Shown here one piece after another: positions 1-6,716 of a DNA stretch of 64,000 nt; within the stretch, counting starts at the first letter, position 1, and each line of letters opens with the position of its first letter. The notes beneath the pieces were generated by a model. That model searched no databases, was not told the origin of the DNA, and saw nothing but the letters and a program-made list of their open reading frames with translations. The translations under genes were made by a program, and so were the position numbers. This DNA comes from Guptibacillus hwajinpoensis (GTDB lineage Bacteria; Bacillota; Bacilli; Bacillales; Guptibacillaceae), in the NCBI RefSeq assembly GCF_001039475.1, contig NZ_LELK01000006.1, forward strand, positions 20,063 to 84,062, written 5' to 3'.

Positions 1-112
1 ATACAATCGCGCCTGTTATTTGCCATACTTTTAACCCTTTTGGATCAATTTTTTTCGAAGGTTCTGGTCGCATTCTTTTCCTCACTTTCACATTTATAGC
101 TTCATCACTCAT
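1..112 (-). CDS. Bacterial PH-domain membrane protein, YdbS-like (5' part only)
   Basis: Only the first 37 codons lie in the window; the gene continues beyond base 1. From the ATG at 112 the frame is open and reads as a charged N-terminus followed by KIDPKGLKVWQITGAIV, where a membrane segment begins. The KI.P.GLKVW pattern resembles the start of B. subtilis YdbS, a bPH2-domain membrane protein usually paired with YdbT. That match is from memory of the family, and 37 residues are little to judge by. A weak GAAAGA lies just upstream of the ATG. Confidence 0.5.
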   Translation of the reverse strand, partial: MSDEAINVKVRKRMRPEPSKKIDPKGLKVWQITGAIV

Positions 113-271
113 GGTCTTTCACATATTATAGCATTGTTGCAGTTCACCTTCTATCTTCACACTTTATTAAAAAACCGTATACTTAAACGTCTCTACTCCA
201 CAATCTTTCAGAACTACTCACAACAAAAAAACCTGAGCATATTCTGCTCAAGTTCATTGTTCTCTTTTATT

Positions 272-507
272 AAGGCTCTTTTCGTAAACATTGTTGCTAT
301 AAGAGTGAGGGGGATTTCCGCTTCAGGATGCTCGCTTTCCGCGGGGCGGGCGGTGAGCCTCCTCGGCGCACAAAAACATTGCGCCTGTGGGGTCTCACCT
401 GTCCCGCTAGTCCCGCAGGAGTCGAGCACCTTCCGCTCCAATCAGCCAAGTTTGGTTCTTTATACAAAATTCTTTCAAAAGCAACAACCTTTGAGAAAAG
501 AGCCTTT
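272..507. repeat. MITE-like dispersed repeat, copy 1
   Basis: The ends are inverted: AAGGCTCTTTTC at 272 and GAAAAGAGCCTT ending near 507. The GC-rich core carries ...GGGGCGGGCGGTGAGCC... and ...TCCCGCAGGAGTCGAGCACC..., and the flanks contain a TTGTTGCTAT / GCAACAA pair. Related copies occur at 4465-4632, 16673-16878, 22028-22197 and 39023-39233. It has no transposase gene. The right end lies 16 bp downstream of the stop codon of the following minus-strand gene. Confidence 0.75.
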
Positions 508-522
508 AGAAAAAAGCCTTTA

Positions 523-1425
523 TTAAAAATGATTCGAAGCATAAGGCCGTTCTGCTTCTCTCATACTGATGATTTCTTTTTCTTCATGATCCCAAATTGC
601 TAAGATTTTTGATTCTGCATTATAGAAAGTTAAGTGTTGATCCGTGCACGTTAAAAGCTCGCTACTTGGGATAGGAAACTTTTCCTGCTGACCGGTTTTG
701 GGACAGATATAGACAAGCTGATCACTTTTCCCAGTTCTACCGTTTATGCCATGGACAATTAATAACCCACTCCATGAGTATATCGTACGAGGAGAGAAAT
801 CAAGCTTAAACGAATTCTTCACTTGAAAATGCTCATCAAGAAGAAGGACCTGATCTTGTCGAGCGGAAGAGATTGATAGAGCAGCTACATACAAACCTTC
901 ATCAGCAATCATCATGTTAACCGGTGAATAACCTTCTTCAAGTGGAGTCACCTTTTTACCAGTATCTCCAAATGTGGTTAAGAGAGCCTCATCCCCTTCA
1001 ACATGGTAGGACGAAACAATCAGCTGGTTTCCCTTTCGCTTAAGGTCACAGAAAATCCCTTTTACATGCCACTGATGTATCATGCGCGGATCGTCCTTTG
1101 CGAACTCATAAATCCATCCATTCCACTCTTCACCTTCACATGCAATGCAGACTGAATTAGGAAACTCATAGAAGCTTGGTTTTCCGTTTACCTGAAAGGT
1201 TCTCAGTTGAGCAAGACTATGAACAAAAACATAAACTTCAACATGATTCGATGACAGCTGTTTAGTAAACCAATAATTCTGATTGGAATCTCTAATTACG
1301 TTAGAAAAACCTTCATCACTAGCAATGGGTAGTTTGGGCACATTGTCCTGCTTCGTAGTATATGCTGTGATAGACGAATCATGTTCATCAGACTTTAGTG
1401 CTTTGTTCCCTTGCTCAAGCGGCAT
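523..1425 (-). CDS. Hypothetical soluble protein, possible beta-propeller
   Basis: I do not recognise this 300-aa protein. It has no signal peptide or membrane segment. It is rich in short beta-type stretches alternating with turns, in the style of a WD/Kelch-like propeller (for example repeated L.V/I.G...D pieces and aromatic residues), but no repeat is clear enough to name. Start: the ATG at 1425 is preceded by AAAGGGGAG at ideal spacing, whereas two ATGs further upstream have none. The DNA composition matches its neighbours. Downstream lies MITE-like copy 1. Confidence 0.65.
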   Translation of the reverse strand: MPLEQGNKALKSDEHDSSITAYTTKQDNVPKLPIASDEGFSNVIRDSNQNYWFTKQLSSNHVEVYVFVHSLAQLRTFQVNGKPSFYEFPNSVCIACEGEEWNGWIYEFAKDDPRMIHQWHVKGIFCDLKRKGNQLIVSSYHVEGDEALLTTFGDTGKKVTPLEEGYSPVNMMIADEGLYVAALSISSARQDQVLLLDEHFQVKNSFKLDFSPRTIYSWSGLLIVHGINGRTGKSDQLVYICPKTGQQEKFPIPSSELLTCTDQHLTFYNAESKILAIWDHEEKEIISMREAERPYASNHF

Positions 1426-1643
1426 TTTGAACTCCCCTTTCATATTCAGCTGCCTTCTTCCGTTCAAGCAAGTAGGAAAAAGGATGGACTTTAATAACCG
1501 ATCCTGGCTGTTACTACTAGTTTAACAAACAATTGACAAAGCGGGTATTGGGAAATAACAATATCTTTCGTAGGATTAATGACGTTTTTTGTTTCCTACT
1601 TTCCCAAGTCTATCTAACTGAACAAGGACTATAGTCACGAAGC

Positions 1644-1704
1644 GGCGCTATCACTTAGGGTTAATTTACATTTTTGTGTTAGTGTTGGTAATTAAGTGAT
1701 CGCC
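1644..1704. repeat. Imperfect inverted repeat in an otherwise empty 390-bp gap
   Basis: Between the hypothetical gene and the methyltransferase (1426-1812) no gene is visible. The gap holds an inverted repeat with arms GGCG..ATCACTTA and TAAGTGATCGCC around a 35-nt T-rich loop. It also holds a possible sigma-A promoter (TTGACA at 1745, TAACAA at 1767) for the methyltransferase. Confidence 0.45.
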
Positions 1705-1812
1705 TTATTTACTTATCCTACCTTATTTTAACACTGCTTAAGTCTTGACAGTACATATTCGCTGGATAACAATGAAAACGAATCGACATTTAAAAGGAAG
1801 GGTGAGATCTGC

Positions 1813-2451
1813 TTGGCTCTTAATCACGATGTGTATATTCACAATCTTTTTGGTAATGAAGACACAGCATTACAAACCGTTAAAGAAAGCATTCAAAAAA
1901 AAGGAATGCCTTCCATTTCAGTTCAGCCAGAAGTTGGACGCTTCCTTTCCATTCTTGTAAGTATTAAAAAACCAAGAAATGTTATGGAAATAGGGGCTTT
2001 AGGTGGCTATAGTGGAATTATGCTTGCTGGTGCACTGGAGAATGAAGGATCTTTAACATCGCTCGAATTAGAAGATTCCTACGCTGCTGTAGCCAAAGAT
2101 AACTTAACCAAAGCAGGTCTTGGAGATAAGGTGAAGTACGTTATTGGACCAGCGCTACAAAACATGGAATCTCTACTTAGTGCAGGTCAGCAATATGATT
2201 TTTTCTTTATTGATGCAGATAAAGTCAACTACCCGAATTATCTAGAGATGGCTTTAAAGCTTGCCGTACCAGGTGCTGTGATCGTAGCCGATAATACCCT
2301 CCAAGGCGATCGCGTTTTCGATGAAAACGTTAAAGAGGATAATGTAGAAGCAATCCGAACGTTTAACAATATGATGGCAAACGATGATCGAATTGAATCA
2401 ATTATGCTTCCACTTTGTGATGGTCTAACGGTCGGAAGAGTAAAACCTTAA
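1813..2451 (+). CDS. SAM-dependent O-methyltransferase (CCoAOMT-like, YrrM type)
   Basis: This 212-aa class I methyltransferase matches the small bacterial caffeoyl-CoA O-methyltransferase family. The glycine-rich SAM motif is VMEIGALGGYSG (about residues 57-68), the acidic SAM-ribose contact is SLELED (about 83), and the metal-site region is FFIDADKVNY (about 135) and VADNTL (about 158). The substrate cannot be told from sequence. Start: TTG at 1813 preceded by GGGTGAG six bases upstream. It is monocistronic and convergent with the oxidoreductase at 2524-3513. A soluble enzyme is expected. Confidence 0.85.
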   Translation: MALNHDVYIHNLFGNEDTALQTVKESIQKKGMPSISVQPEVGRFLSILVSIKKPRNVMEIGALGGYSGIMLAGALENEGSLTSLELEDSYAAVAKDNLTKAGLGDKVKYVIGPALQNMESLLSAGQQYDFFFIDADKVNYPNYLEMALKLAVPGAVIVADNTLQGDRVFDENVKEDNVEAIRTFNNMMANDDRIESIMLPLCDGLTVGRVKP

Positions 2452-2486
2452 ATAAGAGCCTACGATTGAATGTAATAAGAAAACAA

Positions 2487-2515
2487 AAAAAGAGAGAGAA
2501 TCTCTCTCTCTTCTC
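2487..2515 (-). terminator. Terminator of the oxidoreductase gene
   Basis: An AGAGAGAG/CTCTCTCT hairpin is followed on the minus strand by TTTTTTTG. It sits just after the oxidoreductase stop codon and between convergent genes. Confidence 0.6.
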
Positions 2516-2523
2516 CCTTACTT

Positions 2524-3513
2524 CTAGTATTTCACGATCGTTCTACCACGAATGTTTCCACTTAATATCGAGCTTAATACTTCAGGAAGTTCTTCAATCG
2601 TTACTTCATTGTGAATGGCCTCAAGATGTTCTGTAGGCTTGTAGTCTTTCGCAGCTTTTTTCCAGATTTCCTTCCTTTTTTCCATTGGGCAATAAACAGA
2701 GTCAATCCCGAGAAGATTCACGCCTCTTAGAATAAATGGAAATACAGTAGTCGGAACTTTAGGACCACCGGTCAACCCGCTTACAGCGACAGCTCCTCCG
2801 TACATCGTGTTACTTAATATAGCAGCAAGAGTTGTGCCACCAACAGGATCTACAGCACCTGCCCATTTTTGCTTTCCAATTGGTTTAAATCCTTCAGGAG
2901 CAACCTCATCTCGACTGAGAATACTCGTTGCACCTAGCTCCTTCAAATACCCATGTTCAGATTCTTTGCCTGTACTTGCTGCAACTTCATATCCTTTCTT
3001 GGCAAGCATCGCAATCGCCATACTTCCTACTCCACCTGTAGCACCTGTCACAAGGACCGGACCTTTATCGGGTGAAAGACCCGCTTGTTCAAGTTGATGG
3101 ATCGAAAGGGCAGCTGTAAATCCTGCTGTTCCATAGATCATGGCTTCTTTTAAAGATAGACCTTTCGGAAGCGGAACGATCCACTCTGATTTCACTCTTG
3201 CGTATTCGCTAAACCCGCCAAAATGAGAAACGCCTAGTTCATAGCTTGTGACTATAACCTGATCTCCCTCTTTCCAATCAGGGTGATCTGATTCTTCCAC
3301 AACGCCAGCTAAGTCAATCCCCGGAACGTGTGGGTATTCCTTTACAATATTACCTTTAGGATGTGTGGCTAATCCATCTTTATAATTGACGCTAGAATAA
3401 TGAACTTTAATGAGAACATCACCTGCAGGGAGCTCCTCTTTTGTTAATCCTTTTATTGAGGTTTTTGTATCTTCTTCAACTTTATCCACTACTAATGCTT
3501 TAAATGGTTCCAT
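2524..3513 (-). CDS. YhdH/YhfP-family NADPH:quinone oxidoreductase (acrylyl-CoA reductase type)
   Basis: This 329-aa zinc-free medium-chain dehydrogenase/reductase has a GroES-like N-terminal domain (VHYSSVNYKDGLA at about 36-48; PHVPGIDLAGVV at about 60-71). The Rossmann NADPH site is VLVTGATGGVGSMAI (about 152-166). The HxxxGxxxA..NYKDGL pattern is typical of the YhdH/AcuI/YhfP group, which reduces acryloyl-CoA or quinones with NADPH; the true substrate is not visible. Start: ATG at 3513 behind AAAGGAGGA; longer frames upstream run into the promoter. It is divergent from a TetR regulator, with a TGACCGGTCA palindrome between, so repression by that regulator is likely. Confidence 0.88.
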   Translation of the reverse strand: MEPFKALVVDKVEEDTKTSIKGLTKEELPAGDVLIKVHYSSVNYKDGLATHPKGNIVKEYPHVPGIDLAGVVEESDHPDWKEGDQVIVTSYELGVSHFGGFSEYARVKSEWIVPLPKGLSLKEAMIYGTAGFTAALSIHQLEQAGLSPDKGPVLVTGATGGVGSMAIAMLAKKGYEVAASTGKESEHGYLKELGATSILSRDEVAPEGFKPIGKQKWAGAVDPVGGTTLAAILSNTMYGGAVAVSGLTGGPKVPTTVFPFILRGVNLLGIDSVYCPMEKRKEIWKKAAKDYKPTEHLEAIHNEVTIEELPEVLSSILSGNIRGRTIVKY

Positions 3514-3565
3514 TTCAAAATCCTCCTTTAACGTAAGTTCGCTACTACCATAACAAAAATTATTC

Positions 3566-3575
3566 TGACCGGTCA
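3566..3575. promoter_or_regulatory. Candidate TetR operator over the oxidoreductase promoter
   Basis: The perfect 10-bp palindrome TGACCGGTCA overlaps the minus-strand -35 TTGACC (3570-3575), which is followed by a 17-bp spacer and TTATGG as -10. It lies in the divergent gap with the TetR gene, whose own -10 TATAAT is at 3613-3618. Operator assignment is inference from position and symmetry. Confidence 0.6.
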
Positions 3576-3641
3576 ATTAATCTGAATTCTTTCCTCCTGT
3601 TTATAGGATGTGTATAATAAATCTGTAAGGAGTTGTGATCG

Positions 3642-4229
3642 ATGAGTCGAAAGACAGAGTTACGACGAAAACAAATTATTAAAGCAGCCTATCAAGCAGT
3701 TTCAGATAAAGGATACGAAACAGTCACCCTACAGGATATTGCTAATTACGCTGATGTTAGTAAAGGGGTCCCGAATTATTATTTTCAAAACAAAGAAGAT
3801 GTCCTAGCACACCTTCTTGAAGAAATAACGGAGCGAATTTATCAAAAAGAAAAAGCAGCCGTTGAGAACGAAACATCATTTCAAGAAATGCTTCAAGCTT
3901 ATATAAATGCTGTTTTTGTTAATCCTGAGGACAATGAGAAATTCTACAAAGTGTATCTCGATTTCCTTGCTCAAGCTACAAGGAACGAACGATATCGTAA
4001 AATTAATGCTCGCTTCTACCAAAACTGTTTTTCCATTAGCCAATTAATTATAATGCGTGGTGAAAGCGAAGGTCTACTCCATAGTATGAACTACGATGAT
4101 GATGGAAAAGCGATGAGATCACTAATTGATGGCTATATGATTCAATGGTTGATGACAGGGGATCATCAGAAACATAGGACGTATAAAGAAAGCTGTTTAA
4201 AAGCTATCCAAACTTACTTAACAAGCTAA
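3642..4229 (+). CDS. TetR/AcrR-family transcriptional regulator
   Basis: This 195-aa one-domain repressor type has an N-terminal HTH at about residues 8-50: IIKAAYQAVSDKGYE, then VTLQDIANYADVSKGVPNYYF, the classical TetR recognition helix with YYF. The C-terminal ligand-binding helices resemble the BetI/TetR_C_6 group. Start: ATG at 3642 with AAGGAG upstream. It is divergent from the YhfP-like oxidoreductase, and the shared gap carries the TGACCGGTCA palindrome, so it probably represses that gene and itself. The ligand is unknown. Confidence 0.88.
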   Translation: MSRKTELRRKQIIKAAYQAVSDKGYETVTLQDIANYADVSKGVPNYYFQNKEDVLAHLLEEITERIYQKEKAAVENETSFQEMLQAYINAVFVNPEDNEKFYKVYLDFLAQATRNERYRKINARFYQNCFSISQLIIMRGESEGLLHSMNYDDDGKAMRSLIDGYMIQWLMTGDHQKHRTYKESCLKAIQTYLTS

Positions 4230-4322
4230 TTATACGTATTATCCAAATTGCCAAACCTGCCTTTCGCTTCGAATAAAGAGAAGGTATTCGGGCACGCTAA
4301 CATCATGTAAGGAGGGATCTTT

Positions 4323-4433
4323 TTGGCGAAAGAGAAGAAACGGGGTATGAAGAAAGAACTTGCTCAAGCCGTGGAGCAAGCCAACCAAACAAACCCTACA
4401 ACCAAACAAAGAAGCAAAAGAATTACAGAATAA
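4323..4433 (+). CDS. Small basic protein of 36 aa
   Basis: This very short gene starts at TTG (4323) with a strong AAGGAGGG seven to eight bases upstream and ends at TAA (4433). A perfect intrinsic terminator follows at once, so the unit looks genuine. The peptide is highly charged (KEKKRGMKKELAQAVEQA, then N/T/K/R-rich), has no cysteine and no membrane segment, and is predicted to be partly helical. I do not recognise the family; small basic proteins of spore formers (SASP or YfhD/E-like) are the nearest comparison in style. It is missed by length cut-offs. Confidence 0.6.
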   Translation: MAKEKKRGMKKELAQAVEQANQTNPTTKQRSKRITE

Positions 4434-4461
4434 AACCGGGCCACCGTGCCCGGTTTTTTAA
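4434..4461 (+). terminator. Intrinsic terminator of the 36-aa gene
   Basis: An ACCGGGC/GCCCGGT stem is followed by TTTTTT, directly after the stop codon. Confidence 0.8.
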
Positions 4462-4464
4462 ATT

Positions 4465-4632
4465 GGCTCTTTTCGTATACATTGTTGGTATATGAGTGGG
4501 TTAATTTTCGCTCCAATCCTAAGTCATGTTTTTGAAACAATTATTGAATAAAACTCAACACTTCGCTGATTGGAGCGAAAGGATGCTCACCGCACGCCAG
4601 TAAAAGCAACATTGTCTATGAAAAGAGCCTTT
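4465..4632. repeat. MITE-like dispersed repeat, copy 2 (short core)
   Basis: It begins GGCTCTTTTCGTATACATTGT and ends ACAATGTCTATGAAAAGAGCC, a long inverted terminal repeat. Its core keeps only the GATTGGAGCG and GGATGCTCACCGC pieces. The right end touches the stop codon of uvsE. Confidence 0.7.
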
Positions 4633-5596
4633 AAATTAATCTGAATGAAGAGCCATCGATGATTTCAACGTCATCCCTTTTCTTAACCTCTTCCATTAAT
4701 CGAAATAGCGCAGCATCTTTTTGCTTTGCTTCAATCATGCAGTCGATTTGAGGGGTGCTGTCTCTCACTTTGTTTAGAAATTGAAAAAATAGATCAACAT
4801 CTATGTAATCCGCATGACTACGAAATTCCTTGTCGTTTTTGGGTGATGAGATATGCATCTTCACAGGTAATGGAGATCCACTCCACGTATCTACTACTCT
4901 TGCCCACTGAGTTTCCCACTCCTCCGTTTCATGACAGGCAAGGTGGTGATGATAATCGAAGACCATCGGCACGTTCAGCTTCTCACACAAATAGAGCGTA
5001 TCAAGTAGTGTAAAAGTGGTATCATCGTTTTCAAGAATAATGGTTTGCTGTATTTTTTGAGGGGTATACATCCAATTATGAATAAAACGCTCAAGCGACT
5101 TCTCTTTATCGTTATAACCTCCACCCACATGTAATACACAACGATGTGTGATGTCCAGTCCCATCGCTTCAAGAAGTCTCACATGTAACGCAAGGGTTGC
5201 TGTGGAAGTTTGTAGAATTTCTTTCTTTGGAGAATTTAATAGGACAAAATGATCGGGATGAAAGTCAACACGCATCTCTTCTTGTTTCGCGAAGTCACCT
5301 AACTCTTGTAACTCGCTTTTTAGCGGCTGCAGGTAATTCCAATCACTTAACGCCTCGTGATTTGCAAGTGGGATTAACCTGGAACTGAGACGAAAGAAAT
5401 GAATGTCGTTGCCTTTATTATGCTTGAGAAGCCGTAGACAATTTTGCAAATTTGATTTAGCAATTCTCTCGAGCTTACGAATAGCAGCTTCTCTATTTTC
5501 TAGCTTTTGAAATTGGGCAAATGTCATCGTTTGAGAAGGTGAACTGTTTACAAGCTCCATGCTCATTGCAACATACCCAAGTCGAATAATTGTCAT
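4631..5596 (-). CDS. uvsE: UV DNA damage endonuclease UvsE
   Basis: This 321-aa apurinic/UV endonuclease of the UvdE family (TIM barrel) nicks 5' to UV photoproducts and abasic sites in a repair route separate from UvrABC. Typical features are the N-terminal RLGYVAMS, NxxxL helices around the LLKHNK region, metal-ligand segments VDFHPDHF (110-117), VLHVGGGY (about 154-161), ILENDD (about 187-192) and FDYHHH (about 213-218). Length is normal for Bacillus UvsE. Start: ATG at 5596 behind GAGGTGAA. The stop codon overlaps the edge of a MITE-like repeat. Soluble; UvsE protects spores and vegetative cells. Confidence 0.93.
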   Translation of the reverse strand: MTIIRLGYVAMSMELVNSSPSQTMTFAQFQKLENREAAIRKLERIAKSNLQNCLRLLKHNKGNDIHFFRLSSRLIPLANHEALSDWNYLQPLKSELQELGDFAKQEEMRVDFHPDHFVLLNSPKKEILQTSTATLALHVRLLEAMGLDITHRCVLHVGGGYNDKEKSLERFIHNWMYTPQKIQQTIILENDDTTFTLLDTLYLCEKLNVPMVFDYHHHLACHETEEWETQWARVVDTWSGSPLPVKMHISSPKNDKEFRSHADYIDVDLFFQFLNKVRDSTPQIDCMIEAKQKDAALFRLMEEVKKRDDVEIIDGSSFRLI

Positions 5597-5743
5597 TCAC
5601 GTTTCACCTCACAGAAATTCTTCTATTAGAGTGTCCAATATAGGTAGATTCAATGAGTTATATCTAACATCTATTTCGTGTTGAAGCATGGTACAATAGA
5701 AATAATACCTGGATGCGGGTAATTTGAATAAAGGGGTAATTGT

Positions 5744-6601
5744 ATGGCAACTCAAATTATTACGGACAGCAGTATTGACTTCCCTGAAGAACTGCTAAAT
5801 GAATTAAACGTTAAGGTGGTTCCACTAAATCTTCTCTTTGGTGACAAAGAATATAAAGCTGGGGTCGATCTTGATTCACCAACGTTTTATAAAAAATTAC
5901 AGGAATCAAAAGAACTCCCTAAGTCCTCTGCCCCATCACCACAGGACTTTCTTACAAAATATGAAGAAACTAGCCCGGAAGACAAAATTCTTGTTATTGC
6001 CCTCTCTGAAGCGCTAAGTAGCACTTATGATAACGCTGTTCTAGCAAAGAAAATGTTTCATGAGGAACATCCTGATCGGACCGTAGAAGTAATTAATGCC
6101 AAAACAGCTTCATCAGGACTTGGCGTAATTGTTTGTCATGCTGCTGAAATGGCTCGTGACGGGGAAAGTTTTGAGTCTATTGTTGAACAAGCCCATGAGT
6201 ATACAGAAGATACGCTTACCATGTTTCTACTTGATACGCTTGAAAACGTTATTAAGGGCGGAAGACTTGATCGTGTACGAGGAACAATTGCCTCAGCACT
6301 TAATATCAAGCTATTAATGAGAGCAAGCAATGAAGATGGATCCCTCGAAGTACTTGATAAAGTACGAGGAAACAAACGTGCCGTGCGTGAATTTATCAAG
6401 AAAATTGGAGAATATGGTCATAATCTTGAGGACAAAGTAATTGCTGTAGCACACAGCAACTGCGAAGATAAAGCCAAAGCGCTAGTCGCACAAATTCAAG
6501 AGCGGTACAAATTCAAAGGTGTTATTCTATCTACAATGGGGCCACTCATTGGAACATATGCAGGTGAAGGCGCTCTCCTAGTCGCATTTAAAAAGAAATA
6601 A
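5744..6601 (+). CDS. DegV-family fatty-acid-binding protein
   Basis: The 285-aa protein has the DegV/EDD fold. The N-terminal IITDSSIDFP and VVPLNL strands, SAPSPQDF, the lipid-head contact region LSEALSSTYDNA (about 88-99), and the central GGRLDR.RG..A..LNIK (about 170-188) are diagnostic. DegV/FakB proteins bind fatty acids and present them to FakA kinase; whether this one does is inferred. Start: ATG at 5744 with AAAGGGG upstream. It is monocistronic with its own terminator. Confidence 0.92.
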   Translation: MATQIITDSSIDFPEELLNELNVKVVPLNLLFGDKEYKAGVDLDSPTFYKKLQESKELPKSSAPSPQDFLTKYEETSPEDKILVIALSEALSSTYDNAVLAKKMFHEEHPDRTVEVINAKTASSGLGVIVCHAAEMARDGESFESIVEQAHEYTEDTLTMFLLDTLENVIKGGRLDRVRGTIASALNIKLLMRASNEDGSLEVLDKVRGNKRAVREFIKKIGEYGHNLEDKVIAVAHSNCEDKAKALVAQIQERYKFKGVILSTMGPLIGTYAGEGALLVAFKKK

Positions 6602-6610
6602 ATAAAGTTG

Positions 6611-6636
6611 AAAAACGTGCGCAAGCACGTTTTTTT
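6611..6636 (+). terminator. Terminator after degV-family gene
   Basis: An AAAACGTGC/GCACGT stem with a GCAA loop is followed by seven T. Confidence 0.8.
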
Positions 6637-6662
6637 ATGGACAAATAAGAAAAAAACAGGAA

Positions 6663-6678
6663 ATGAATGACCATTCAT
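6663..6678. promoter_or_regulatory. Palindrome upstream of the dienoyl-CoA reductase-like gene (FadR-like?)
   Basis: Arms ATGAATG and CATTCAT are separated by AC. B. subtilis FadR sites are built from similar TGAATGA/TCATTCA halves, with a different spacer, so this is a candidate TetR-type operator for the following gene. Confidence 0.4.
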
Positions 6679-6716
6679 CGAATTGTGTTCAAAACGAAGA
6701 AGTGTGGTGAATAGAA

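Noticed and set aside
134..603. Overlapping small frames at 134-603 on both strands
   Set aside because: They run through the MITE-like repeat, lack ribosome sites and have repeat-derived composition.
1745..1960. 71-aa frame overlapping the methyltransferase start
   Set aside because: It is a shadow frame within the methyltransferase gene, without a ribosome site.
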